Assembly: GCA_022829145.1 (NCBI GenBank)
Contig: CM040743.1
Location: 3,487,646-3,551,645, forward strand
Reading direction: 5' to 3'
DNA length: 64,000 nucleotides
Source of the DNA: Albula goreensis
Lineage: Eukaryota; Chordata; Actinopteri; Albuliformes; Albulidae
Below, piece by piece: positions 23,701 through 36,331 of this stretch. The translations under genes were made by a program, and so were the position numbers. Below the pieces are notes generated by a model. The model was given only the letters and a program-made list of their open reading frames with translations. It did not search any database and was not told where the DNA came from. Every line of letters begins with the position of its first letter. Positions within the stretch are counted from its first letter, which is position 1.

Positions 23701-24180
23701 AGTGCATGCTGGGTTTTGTGGTTTCTGTTCAATTGGTAGCCATTTTATACATTGGTGACCAGGTGTGTGGAACCTGAGTGAATGACTTGAATTAGAGACA
23801 CAAGAGCTTGTTCTCATCAGTCCCAACGGAGAATGCAATCCTCCAGGACAGGAATCTGAAGGCCCTGAAGTAAAGTACATCCCATGTTTCATTTCTCTCC
23901 AACAAACAGGTTTTTTTTCCTCCCCGGATTTGAATTTTGTAAGCAGGGGAAGAAGAGGCGAATGTGATAAGAGAGCGAGATAAATTGTTTTTGACACCTC
24001 GTGGAAAATATTTTCGTCTCAAGTGGTATGTATTTAATCCAGACAGGGATTCTGAATCTTCAGACTTTAAAGACGGCGAACAGGAATGAGAGTTTTACGT
24101 CACTGTGAATGACAGTGGATGAGACAGCTGCACCAGAATTTACTGTTCCTGCTGTGTAAGACCTCGTATAATGTCTGCAT
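20781..24180. other. Intergenic, no gene seen
   Basis: AT-rich, with no exon I can support. Two imperfect copies of a roughly 55-base unit (CCTCCAGG...CAGGGTAGAGTA and CCTCCAGGACCAGGGCAGAG) lie at 21275-21365. T-runs occur at 21969-21990 and 22467-22485. A palindrome GTAATCCATTGGATTAC sits at 23633-23649 in sequence like a DNA-element remnant. Confidence 0.5.
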
Positions 24181-24199
24181 GCATCCAATCACTCAATCA

Positions 24200-24245
24200 T
24201 CACACACACACACACATACACATATATATGAGAGAGAGAGAGGCA
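24200..24245. repeat. (CA)n-(TA)-(GA)n short arrays
   Basis: Adjacent short CA, ATAT and GA runs. Confidence 0.85.
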
Positions 24246-24604
24246 CAGTGTGTGGCCACTGACCTGGTTGGAGAGTCCCTTTTGGGGGAGAAAAGGAACA
24301 ACAAAACAACATACTTGCAAGACATGGTCCAACTCAAAAACAGCACAGCCCCACACAGAAGCACTAAAGTCCAAACTCGAAAAGTTATTTTTCAGCCTCT
24401 CAGGCTGTGCTGAAATGGAAGGCCTAATTGAAGGCAAGCGCTCACAGCTGAGTTGATTAGCAATCGTTCTCAGGTGAGCCTGCCTGTCAGTGAGGCCACT
24501 GCTGCTGCAGCTCCGGTTGGCTGTGCAGGCTGAGGGAGGGAACCAGGAGACTGACAGCAGTACAATGGGAGTGGGAGGGAGGGAGTTATACCGATATCAG
24601 TATC

Positions 24605-24605
24605 A

Positions 24606-24681
<76 letters not shown>
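24605..24681. repeat. (TA)n microsatellite
   Basis: About 38 TA units, a self-complementary array that can extrude as a cruciform. Confidence 0.97.
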
Positions 24682-24686
<5 letters not shown>

Positions 24687-25112
24687 AATGTAAATGTATA
24701 AAGAGAGAGAGATGCCTTCTGTTGCCAGTCATTTATGTTGTAGTTTGGTTTTCAAGGGGCAGATTCTTAACCATTTTTAATGGGGCGTGCCAAGCTGTGG
24801 GCAGCAGTTATTTATTTATTCATGTATTTATTTGAAGCATAGGGAGGTTATATTAAGCGTAACGTATCAAGGTGCACTGTTTAAAATCAAAGGAGTTTAA
24901 AATCAAGGGACCCAAAGTGAGGGTGGTGAGTGGGCATTGGTTTATCAGAGATTGATTGATCAGTATAATCAGTGTCAGTATGTCAATATAAATACCCAGG
25001 GAGGGCAATGTAGGGCATCTGATGGGCTTAATAATGACAGTATACAGGTATAACCCGGGCATAGAAGGCGAATTCCAAAGTAACTGAATGACAACAGATC
25101 TTTCTCTTACCT

Positions 25113-25300
25113 TGCCTTGCGCAGCAGAGAGAACGCATGATTCTGCTGTCAAACCACGCTTTCGCTGAATTTCTCTGGCAGTCTGTCCGTCCATTCGCCC
25201 CATCAACGTGACGACATAGAGCGAACCGGACTGCGGAGGCGGATGAACGGTTTGTCTGGCCGCATTTCTTCCCTCCTTGTGTTTTTTTCCGCACCCCTTT
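25113..25300 (-). other. Candidate minus-strand 5' exon
   Basis: A CpG-richer patch ending on the minus strand in AGGCAAG followed by the strong donor GTAAGA (25112-25107). It has the look of a first exon. No protein similarity is seen. It could be an upstream leader exon of phactr1, which would make sirt5 nested in a phactr1 intron; that is inference only. Confidence 0.2.
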
Positions 25301-27300
25301 CCACCCGCTACATTTACGGAGGAAAATGATGCGCGAGGATGAGTTGCATTATTGCGTTTTCGTTGGACCTGCGGGGAGTTTAGAACACATTTGCAAAATA
25401 TCTACCGCGTCGATTATTTCACCGCCCTACTGCCTGATAAATCAAGTTAAAAATGGATGAAACATCAGTTATACTTTATGACAAATTGCCCGAACTTGGA
25501 CTTGTTGAACATGGCAGCTAAAATTATAATTAGACAGAGCATTTGTATCCAAGGAGGAATACTGTACTCCGGTGGTCATTTATCTTTAAAAATGCAAAAA
25601 AAAGTAAATGCAATAAAATGCAAATACAAAACCTCATGCCTAATCAGAATGTATATGGCTGGTTTGAAGCTTGAGTCACAGAGCGCTGTGAAGAAACTCC
25701 TACAATGTGGGGATGATATGTGTTTGGTAGCCGGCAGAAGCTGACCTTCAGATCTGTGAAGATTACTCATGGTGTGGGCCTGGTTTTATTTAAGTCAGGA
25801 TATGTGTAGGAGATGATGGAGGCCGATATTCAATCAGACGCGCTTTGTACCTGATCTGCAGAAGAATTTAGAACCAGCAGAGCGTGTTCTCCGGGTGCAG
25901 GAAGTCTCAGAGGGCATGTGATTGGCTGAGGTGGCTCCTTTGATCTAATAAACAAATCATGTCACTGAAATTGCATGAGCAAAAATGTTAACATGTGCTT
26001 AAAGCAGGAGAGTATCCGATTGTAAGTCAGTGTGTGTCACATGCGTAATTCATGGGCGTGAAATGAGATTCCAATGGCCTGACGGTGCTCTGTGGTGGCG
26101 TTGCATCGCCGAGGCCGGTAGGATGATTCTCGGCCTTATTTTAGTGGCATTTATTTTTGTCTTTTGCATGGTTAAAAACACAGGTGGTATGGAAGGTGGA
26201 TGCATTTATCCTGTATATCTTCCACAGTCAATCTGAGAAGCTGAGTCATTGGGTGTGGAGTAGATTTGGGTTCATATTTGCTGAAATCTCACTCCTGGGA
26301 ATGATGCTTTTAACCAGCCAGAGAGACTGCAGATAGCTCTTTAGCGTAGCTGAAAAATGCAAACTTTAAGGTGATACCTTTCTTCTGTCAGGTGATTTCC
26401 ACTCTTCTCTTTTATTCTGGAGTAGTTTATATATTTTTTAAAAGCGCCAGCTCAATGTAGGCTCAATCACTGTAGAAGCCAGACCTTGCCCATCTTTTCC
26501 CCTGGTCCAAAACCCCAGTCATGGAAGGAAAGTGTGTGGACGTTTCAGCACGAAACATGTGCTTAATTTAAGTCGTAATCTATCAATTGGTTGGCTGTGG
26601 AGTCTTCTCTCAAGGTTTAAAATGGCTGCCGATTAAGGTCTGCAGGTACTATGGCTGGACAACTGGTTTACCCAGACCCTCCCTTCTGCCCCAAATTGCC
26701 CCCCACCCAACAAAATGAATGGCTCCTACCCTCCCCCCTCTACTTCTCAAACTGGTGTCACTTAACCCCTGCCCTATTCCCCTAAACTGCTCCCCAAAAA
26801 CCAATGTCCCCAAACCCCTGGATACCTAGAAATTCAGAGCTGGTTGCCCCCGCCCACCCCCCTCCCCCCCCGGTTTCCCCGGTGACGAGGCTGTTCTCCT
26901 CTCTCTGTGGAGGTGAGCTGCTGATTGGCTGAGAGGGCTCAGGTGACATAAAGCTGCTTTAAAACCAGCGTGCCAGCGGCTGGCCGGTTTCCCCTGGATT
27001 TTTAGTGTTGCCCATAGGGCCTAAGTGAGTGGGGTGGGTGCGGCTATATGGAGGAAGAGCAAACAGAGGCTAAGTGTTCACCATCTCCTCAAGAGTGCCC
27101 CGACCGCCATTTTGTAATAGTTCTGTGGTCATGACTCATTATACGGACTCGTTGAACTCATTGCACACTGGTGTAGATGGACACTATTCAGCACTTATGA
27201 TGCCATTCTGTCATTGTAAGGCATTCTGTGGTTTTAAACGTCTAAAAAAACTTCCGACCTAATCAAGATACTTCCATTAGTTCTCTGTAAAGGATAAATG
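25301..27300. other. Intergenic, no gene seen
   Basis: No supported exon or repeat family. There is a C-rich stretch at 26690-26880 with CCCC runs. Confidence 0.5.
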
Positions 27301-27304
<4 letters not shown>

Positions 27305-27377
<73 letters not shown>

Positions 27378-27436
27378 TGTGTGTGTGTGTGCGTGAGTAC
27401 GTATGTGTGTGTATGTGTGTGTGTGTGTGTGTGTGA
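27305..27436. repeat. (GT)n microsatellite
   Basis: Long GT array with a few GTAT and GCGT interruptions toward its right end. Confidence 0.97.
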
Positions 27437-27977
27437 GAGAAACAGCAGAATTACCCAAATAATATAAACTGCCCTACTCTTTGCGACTGTGGATATGTTT
27501 GTGTGTGCGCGCATGTGTGTGTGTGCATGTGTGTGCGCATCTGTACAACTGTTGCTAGCGTGTGTGCGACCGAATGTGTATACGTACGCATGCGCTAGCG
27601 TGTACTTGGGATGGCTTGAGCATGTGTTTGCATTAGCATTACCATTAGCTGAACGCGCACTACGTTAAGTAGCGGGGCCATATCACCCGGGCCGGGTTTC
27701 AGTGCTGTGTGCACGCACGTGCGTTAGCGTTAGTGGCTAAGCACACGCGGCATTAAATAGCGGCTGTATCACCCAGACTGGGCCGTGAACACTAAAAATC
27801 CTCCAGGGAAGCACTAATCCCTCTGCTTGTCAGGAGAATTTATTTATTTATTTCGGAAACGAAAAGCCTCTCCCTATTTTTAGCCGGCCTAAGCTTTTAA
27901 GTGTGTCACGGTTTACAGTGTGATCGCCCCCATAACAAAAAAATAACCACAGAAAACCTGTGCAGTCAGCCTTGAGC

Positions 27978-28170
27978 TGAATGAGAGAGAGGGAAAGAGA
28001 GAGAGACAGATAGACAGTAGGAGAGAGTGGGAGAACATGAGAAAGAGAGAGACAGTGGGAGAGAAGATGAGAGAAAAGGAGATGATAAGAAAAGAGATAC
28101 ACATGGAGAAGTGAGGATGAGAGACAAAAAAAGGGAGACAGGAAGCCGGAGAGAGAGAGAGAGGCGCAAA
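27978..28170. repeat. GA-rich low-complexity tract
   Basis: Purine-rich GAGA/GAAA tract on the plus strand. The Ser/Leu/Phe-rich frames on the other strand are repeat artefacts. Confidence 0.85.
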
Positions 28171-28614
28171 TGTAAAACAGCCGTCTCACCGTTAGAAGTG
28201 AGCAGTGGACCAAACCAGCAGAGAGCTCCGTTTTCTGTTTGACTGTGGTGACAGAGCGGAAAGGAAAAGAGAATTTTTTTTTTTAACAAACAGAAAGAAG
28301 GCTGAGATTCAGAGCCCACTGAGAGCTCTTGGATGCAGATTGGGCAGCGGGGCTGTCAGGAGAGGGCTCAGATTGTTCGCCATTTCATCAATCATTAGAC
28401 TAGTGTTACAAATAAGGCCGAACTATAAAAACTTGCAAATTGCATTGGATACTGCACTTATACTGTATTAATGTGTTTCATACAAATAAACTTATTAATT
28501 TGAATATTTTATAGGAGGACAAGACAGGGGGAAGGGCAGGCATTTACGTGGGTGGGGCATTCAGTAAAAGGGCATGTACAACGCATGAAGAAACATTATG
28601 GCGGGTTTAAATAT

Positions 28615-28850
28615 GGGTGTGATTTGTTGTGTGTGGATGCAGGGTTGTAGATCAGAGGGGTGTGGTTTATTGTGTTTGGGGGAGGGGTTTGTTGAGATGA
28701 CTGGCGTGTTGTATGTGGGGGAGGGGTTTGTTGGTAAGAGGTGGGGTTTATCGTGTTTGGGGGAGGGGTTTGCTGGTGAGAGGAGGGGTTTATCGTTTTG
28801 GGGGAGGGGTTTGTTGGTGAGAGGAGGGGCTTGTTATGTGTAGCGTAGGG
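28615..28850 (+). repeat. G-rich minisatellite
   Basis: Five to six imperfect units of about 40-50 bases, each with GGGGGAGGGGTTTGTTGG or a close variant. Runs of four and five G make it a good G-quadruplex candidate. Confidence 0.85.
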
Positions 28851-29304
28851 GTTTCTGAGTAAAAGGGCTATGGTTTGTTGTTTATTGCTGGTAATTTATC
28901 ACACATGACTCATACATTTAAATGAAAAGAAGGAGACAGTAAACTTACCAGGAGGAGGGGGAAATGGTTTGTTCTGCATGACTGAATCACCCTTGAGGAA
29001 AAATCCGTCCAGAATGTCCCTCTCAGGCCCCTGTAGAAGCTCTCTTACTGTTCACTTTAAGTGTGTAATTTAAATCAGTGCTGCTCGGGCTGTACGTCCT
29101 GGCTAAATTGTGTCATGCAGGTTGCAGTGATTCGCAAGCATTATGTTGTGTCTGTTTGTGTTTGCTTATTTGCATGTGTGTATGTATATTTGTGTGTGTG
29201 CATGTGTAAATGTATACCTGTATACGTATATACTTATATGCTTATGTGTATATATGAGTGTATGAGTATGTTCATATGTGACTGTTAGTGTGTGTGTATG
29301 TATG

Positions 29305-29339
<35 letters not shown>

Positions 29340-31230
29340 CTCTGCATCAGAAGCCTTAGGTCCCTTCACTCTCTGATTCTGTGTGTAATTCTCTGCACAG
29401 TAGAAGTTGTTTCCTGATGCTGGCTGTCAATCAAATGACATGCTATCAGAACAAAAAAAAAAGTTGAAAAAGTGGCACAATGAATGATAACGAAGAAATA
29501 TAAGAAGCCTCTATGTCCCGTGTGAAAACATTGCTCTCTGAAAAAGCTTAATTGCACTTACTTTTAATACAGGCACGTATGCATTAGCATGTGCAGAAAA
29601 ATACATCAAACTCTGTTGTAAGGGTCCAAAGTCGCACTGTAAAGGATGAGACAGAGCTGTCTCATTATGTGGCCTCAGTTTCACACGACTTGAATGTCGC
29701 AGCTAGGTAGCTGTAATGGTTACATTCCAGATTAAAAATAAAATTAGCTTTTCCCCGACACAGACATCACACAAATCTGTGTATGTCAAAAAAGGATTCA
29801 CTCATTACTTAATCTAATGCAGTATTTTTGTTATCACTGTGGCACAAGTGTGAGTCATACTGCTAAACATAAATATATTTCTGTACATTATGTATGGCGT
29901 GTATTAAATTTTATATATAGCCAAGGACATAACAGCCTGAACATGACTTCCCAAGCTGAATGTTTGAATATCAGAGATAACAAGCAGTCTTTTAGGCAAG
30001 CTGAAATGTATATAGTAAAAGACAATACTTTCAGAAATTACGATTTAAAGCATGTGTTACATTTTTTATGTCATATCCACATGACAAAGAGGGCTTATTC
30101 TGGGTTCTTCACTGCGTGTGTATGTGATTAAAACACAAAGATGTACACATTTTGGATAAGACTTGTTTGGTGAGGTTGTATGTAATATATAAACATATTA
30201 TGAATTAGGGGATATTCATATCCAGGTCTCACATCAGAGAAATATGATCAGGTTTTATGATTAAAATAGAGACGAGCTTTATTCTACACAGAAGATGAAA
30301 CATTGATAACTCACTTACTGCAGATAGTTTTATTTTCACCACATGATCATCTTCAGTATGTAAGTATTTTAAGTTGTGAATTTCATTATTTAATGTTCTC
30401 CAATGAATCTGTGTTTTCCCCAACATATATTTTTAGTAAAGATTGTTTTTTTGGAAGGCACAACTGAACAGCTGTTCCTAATATGGCCAAAAGAACAAGA
30501 AACTGGAACACTGGAAATCAGAGGGAACATTTTAGCCACTACAAAAATTGCCTATCCCGTGTTCGTGAAGACAAAAAGGAAATAACACTTGAACTTGATT
30601 GTGGGTCAAAAGTTAAGGACGGTCAAATTGATGGGATTCAGGCCAATGACTCAAATCATTCATAATTTGGATGCTGTGTCGTAATGTTACGTTAACGCGA
30701 ATCACCTCGCAAAACGATCCGGCCGACATGACAGTGCACCTCACTCGAGCTGTGATAAATGGGACGGAGGCAAAGTGCACCTCCAGGCTCCCGCGGTAGA
30801 ACTTAATCATTTACATTTGCATCGCTTTCCCTTGACTTAAGCGTTCCCGCTCCCCACCGAGGTGCTTGTTCTGACACCAGAACCTAATTACGTTTCCTGA
30901 TGAAAAATGACCAGCTTGGGGGTAGAAGGAGCCATTATGCATTGTGATTCATAATTTAATACTCACTGTAACCAGATTGCAAATTTGAGAAGAACATGGA
31001 GACACCTGTTCAGAAGGCAGGAAAACATTGTTTTGAACTGTATTTACGTTTACATTTATACATATTAATTTTTCAGAGCAGGTGAAGATGAGTGTCATAC
31101 TAAGGATTATGTAACGTGTAACTGAACTTCACTACAGACATACAGACATCACTTAAGAAAATAATTACATTTTAATTTTTTTTTTTTTAGTAGCAAACAA
31201 ATTTATTTTATTTAACTTTTGGTTATTTGT
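28851..31230. other. Intergenic, no gene seen
   Basis: AT-rich sequence with a GT array at about 29287-29340. A conserved-looking AT motif cluster is at 30930-30970. No exon supported. Confidence 0.5.
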
Positions 31231-31234
31231 CCTA

Positions 31235-31490
31235 CAGGCCATATGCTACTTCAGGAGAGTTTGTTTTACACCCTGTTTTACAATTTTACACTCCACAGGC
31301 CACACACAGTACTACAGAAGAGAGCCAGTGACTATTTGATTATTTTACACCCCACAGGCCACACACAGTACTACACAGAAGAGCAGGTGACCATTTTATA
31401 CCCTTGAGACCACCACAGTCCGACACAGAAGAAGCAGTGACTATTTGATTAGCTTACACCCAACTGGACACAGAGTACTCCAGGAGAAAG
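31235..31490. repeat. Degenerate tandem repeat, about 62-68-bp unit
   Basis: Four diverged units sharing ACAGGCCACACACAGTACTA, CAGAAGAG and GTGACTATTTGATTA blocks. Divergence suggests an old array. Confidence 0.7.
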
Positions 31491-31769
31491 CTATCAATGC
31501 GCAGAACAGGGCCTTATCTCTGACTGATGGCAAGTGGTAGCCTTAAGGGTCACATAAGGTAACAGTCTGACAAGAATGCTTATTAATATTTTATAAAGAT
31601 GTTATTCTGTGGTAATGAAGACACGATAGCGGTCAAGCTGCCGCACTGAATAATACATTCATTATTTAAGGGGCCAGGCAGGGAGGCAATGTGATACACT
31701 CAGAAAAGGACCTGGGTTTGTAATTTTAAAGTTTGCAAAGGCCAACTCCCAGTTGCAGTGCATTTCTGC

Positions 31770-31912
31770 ACACACACACACACACACACGCGCGCACGCA
31801 CCCATACGCACTCTCTCACACACGCATGCACACCCATACACACACGCACGCACACTCACACAGACACACACACACACATACACACACACATACGCACACA
31901 CACGCGCACACG
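31770..31912. repeat. (CA)n microsatellite, impure
   Basis: CA array with CG and CACT interruptions. Confidence 0.95.
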
Positions 31913-34080
31913 TTGCTCTTGGAAATAAAACATCGGGGAAGGTTTGTTAAATGTGGTCTTGTCCTGTCCTTTTTGAAGTTGCACAAACCAAATCAGTTTA
32001 AAGGAAGGAACTGTTTTGGATCTTGAATCTGTGATTCTTTATTTCACTCTGCTGTGTGAAAGCCTACCAGTGGGCAGAAACACATCACAACAAAGCAGGT
32101 TTAAGTTGGTCAGGCTGGAAGGAAAACCACCTTAAAGTTTATCGTAAAACCTCCTATAACTGGAAGGTCTAAAATAACAGCCAGCCTCTTCTAAGGGTTT
32201 TAGCCCAAGGACACTTTGCATTTTAACAAATAAACACCTGTCTCCTTTAAAGACCCAGTCAAAAGGAATGTTTAGGTTGCCATGGATACAACAGTTCACA
32301 TGGTACCACCATGAATCACCATCACTCTTCAGGATTGATAAAAATGTGGTGTGCTTTGATATGGATGTTGGAGATTTTGTGGATGCATATGCATATATGT
32401 TACTATGTACATAGTATCTCTGGCATCTCTCATTTTGATAAGCAGTTCTGTCAAGCAAATAAACTCATGGACGGTTATTACGAGTTTTACGGTACTTGAG
32501 AGGGAGATTGATGAACATAGCAGTATGGTGCCTTCATCATGGTCGAGGGGACGAGGGGAGAAACCAATCAGATTTATTTTTTTTTTGCCCAGGCTAACTT
32601 TAATTGACGGGAACATCTGCTGTTTACTGGTCTCTGCGGCCGCTGTTCCTGGGTGAGGTTCCTGATTCATTAAGACACTGTTGACATAATCTGGCTGGAG
32701 CAGATTTTTTTTTTTTCTGGTTTGGACGTCAGTGGAAAAGCTTTTTTTCAGGCCCGGCCTGTGTGAGGGTCTGTAATTTCGTAGATGATCACTTGAGCAA
32801 ATCAGATTGAGGACATCGTTCAGTGTGGGGGGTTAATATGTGCCTGGTGGCGTTTCTCAGCGGTTAAAGAATATTCCAGAAAGTCCACAGCTCAAGCAAG
32901 GGCTGTTGCAAAATATGTTTTCTATTTCAGGTAGATGGTTAATTTTATTATGTAAGTTCTGAAAAACTGTGTAAGAGATTTAAGCAGACTGCTTCTTCTT
33001 TGTTTGTTTTTTTTTTTACATAAAATAATTGCCATGCACTTTCCAAAGAGGTACATAGCCCAATGTAGTCTTGTTTGCACACCACAGTTACATTTTCACA
33101 TTTTAGGATCTACAATTAAAGATGTATTGGGCGTAGTCATAGTACTATGTATGTATGTATGTATGTATGTACAATGTACTTTTTTCATAAAGCAAATACT
33201 GTTAGAAAATGAAAAAGGGAACATTGCTCACCCCAGTTATGTCCACATTAATTGTGGTGCTAATTATTCCAGCCTGATTATTCATCCTGATAGCGATAGG
33301 CACCTCCAGGGGAAAGCCCCACCAGGCCGTAACGGGTCGGGCTGCATCTGACCTCGGGCCCACCTTATGGGGATTCATTTTCAGAGTGCTGGCTTTTCTC
33401 GTTCTGTATAAATACAGTAAAAAAAAACATTTTTCATATTTTTCCTCATATACACTTTTAAAGACTTATGACTATGTATGTGGGGGGGAGGCATTTTTGT
33501 ATTTTCATATTTTAATTTTCAGTTGTTGTCGCTTGTAATTAATAATGTTTTGCCATGATTAATATGGGTGTTCATACATGAAACTGGGATGAGAAAGAAT
33601 AAGGGGAAATTTATTGTATGCTATCAATAAAAAGGTTAATCAATTGGAAAAAGTATGTTCGAAAAATTATTCTCAAAAAATTATTTTTGATTTTTTTTTT
33701 TTTTCAAAAAATATTTTAAAAAATGATAATTTCTTCCCTGCAGGTTAGGTTGAGTGATGGAGAACTAAGTAAATAAATAACAGATGGCCACTGGGTTCAT
33801 TGTGTTTCATTTTAGTCATGAAGCGTACATTCTTACCCAGTGAATCCAAAGTAAAAAGACTGTCCCACCTGTGTCTGCTTTTGCCTGCTCGCATCAGCGT
33901 GGCCGAGTCTGCTTGAGTCACTTCCAAGCTTTGCTATGGCCTTCTGGGATAGCTCATGCCCGTCCACTCCCGTGCCTCCGGATGGAAACTTGCAGTGACG
34001 GACATGTGTGCCTCCTCAGACCCCCAACAGTGCGGTGTGTAGTGCCTGAGAGACCGCAAGGAGGAGGGGCGGGGGAGGAG
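31913..34080. other. Intergenic, no gene seen
   Basis: Non-coding AT-rich sequence with T- and A-runs (32575-32587, 33698-33704) and a short (ATGT)n array at 33147-33172. A more GC-rich block at 33240-33370 may be a conserved non-coding element, but nothing in it can be read as an exon. Confidence 0.45.
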
Positions 34081-34148
34081 ACACACATGCACCACCCCCA
34101 CACACACACAACACACATACCAACACACTCACACACACACACATGCCA

Positions 34149-34186
<38 letters not shown>

Positions 34187-34315
34187 CAACACAACACACA
34201 CACTCACACACTCACACACACACCTACACACACACACTCACACACACACACAAACACACGCACACATGCACCACCCCCCACCCCACACACACACACAGAC
34301 ATGCACCACCCCCTC

Positions 34316-34348
<33 letters not shown>

Positions 34349-34370
34349 ACCCACCCACCTCTCTCTCTGT

Positions 34371-34409
<39 letters not shown>

Positions 34410-34600
34410 TATGCAAAAAAGAAACTGTGAGTAAGACAAAAAGAGTGAGAAAGGAAGACAGTGTGTAAGGCGATGTGTGTATGTGAGAGATAGAAACAGG
34501 GAGCATGACACTGACAGAAAGCTCGTGTGAAACAGAAAGAGAGGGAGAGAGAGAGAGGCAGAGAAAGAGAGAGAGGGAGAGAGAGGGAGGCAGAGTCTCT
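34081..34600. repeat. (CA)n followed by (GA)n tract
   Basis: Impure CA array to about 34345, then a pure GA array around 34372-34405 and a GA-rich tail. Frames of up to 187 codons here encode only Thr/His or Arg/Glu runs. Confidence 0.93.
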
Positions 34601-36331
34601 GCATGGGCCGACGTGACATTAGCATGAGGCAGCTAAGCTGAGCCGGTCAGTGGGACAGGTGGAGGTGAGATCCAGTCCACAGGCCTCGCTGGGCCTGTCG
34701 GCAGCCTCTGAGTCACAGTCCAGCGCCCGTCAGTCCCTCCCTGCCTGTCTCTGCTCTCTGCCGATGGGGGGGGGGGTGGCCTCCCCCCGCTCCGTCTGAC
34801 ACTTGAAACCCCCCCCACAGGTGGTGGGTGTTGCGCGGATGCCGCCTCTCTCTGATCTCACTGCTGTTCCAGCAAGAGAGAAAAATCTGATTGTTTTTGC
34901 TCGCAGCAAATGTTTTTTTTTTTTTTTTTTTTTGTAAATGCCCTACAGACATACTACAGTAATGGCAGTGAGTAACATAGAGTAATGCCAAACTTTACCA
35001 AAATAAAGATGAATAACGGTCCATTTCATAACTGAAAAACAGAATGTAGGAGAGCTATCATAAAAATGTTGATACAATGTCACTGTAGTGAGGACTTGGA
35101 GCAGTAGAGGAAAATATAATTTGAACAAACTGACTGGTCTGAATGAGGATTCACCTTTGGGTTCTTGAATGACGCTCTTTGTGATGGAAGCAGATTTACT
35201 GGTAAAGAATAACATCTGTGAGAAGATTTGTGAGGAAAATTCAATTGATAGCTGCGACTGGTGTGACCTTGTATCAAACAGACGGCTGCCAAACCATTTT
35301 ACATCCTCTGGCTCTAAAAAGCATCTGTAGACACATCACGCCGCTGAATAAACTCTGCGTTCAGTCGATTCAGGCTGCCAGTTAATTCTACGAGTGAATG
35401 AGCTCAGTGTTTGTGTGGAAGTATTGAACAAGATCCAGGTATATAAGTCTACTGTCCAGGTGCTTTGACCTAGAGTCGTAGAATATATAGATTTAGGCAA
35501 ACCAATTGATAGCACACCAAAATGAGACCAGACCCTCCACAGAGTTTCTTTCACAAGCTTATATGTGTATGAGAAATCACCGAAAACAACCGAGAGCTCA
35601 AATGCTTGTTTTAGGATTCAACATAGTATAAGGTCTCATGTTTTAATGCTTGACTCTACAACTCAAGTTTAATACTGATGTGTCTTTCTGTTGATATTTA
35701 GTTGTTTTTTTTTTTGACTCTGAAACTATAAGTTTTGGCCTTTACTGTCTGTCACATTTAGATGTGTTTGCTGAACTCGATACGATCAGCTTTGACATGT
35801 AAACCTTTCGAATATATATCTGGGCTGATATATATGTGAGTTGACTTTTTGAGCTGGCCACTACATGCAAAAATTCCCTTTGGTAGTAAAGTGATTTTTA
35901 TGCTGGTTGCGCAGGGACTCGAATTTCAGCTACTGTGCTTCACCTTCAGATTTTGGCACACAGTAACTGACATTCATCGTTACCAGGGACGACCAAGCTC
36001 AAGAGGCACATCCGCAGAGTCCGTCTGGAGCCATTTTAAGCCATGTTTGGTTTGCGTCCCACTTTGTGTGTCCTAAGATGATAGATGCAGAGACGGGAGT
36101 GGGTCACGCTGTCCTCCAGCCAAACGTACTTCCTGATTTTACTCAAAGTAATGCTCATGAAACGGAGACTGAGAGAGGTGATGTAGGAGTTCACAGAACT
36201 AGGTGTAAAAGCCCCCACATTTGGTGTGTGACTTCATAATTAGGAAATGTACCACACCTGTCATATGTGGGACAACATATATCACTGCATGTGGGAAGCT
36301 CCCTTAGGAAGAAGTCAGAAATTTGACGTTT

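Noticed and set aside
34081-34434. 187-codon plus-strand open frame
   Set aside because: It is translated (CA)n and (GA)n repeat; only Thr, His, Pro, Arg and Glu runs, no gene structure.
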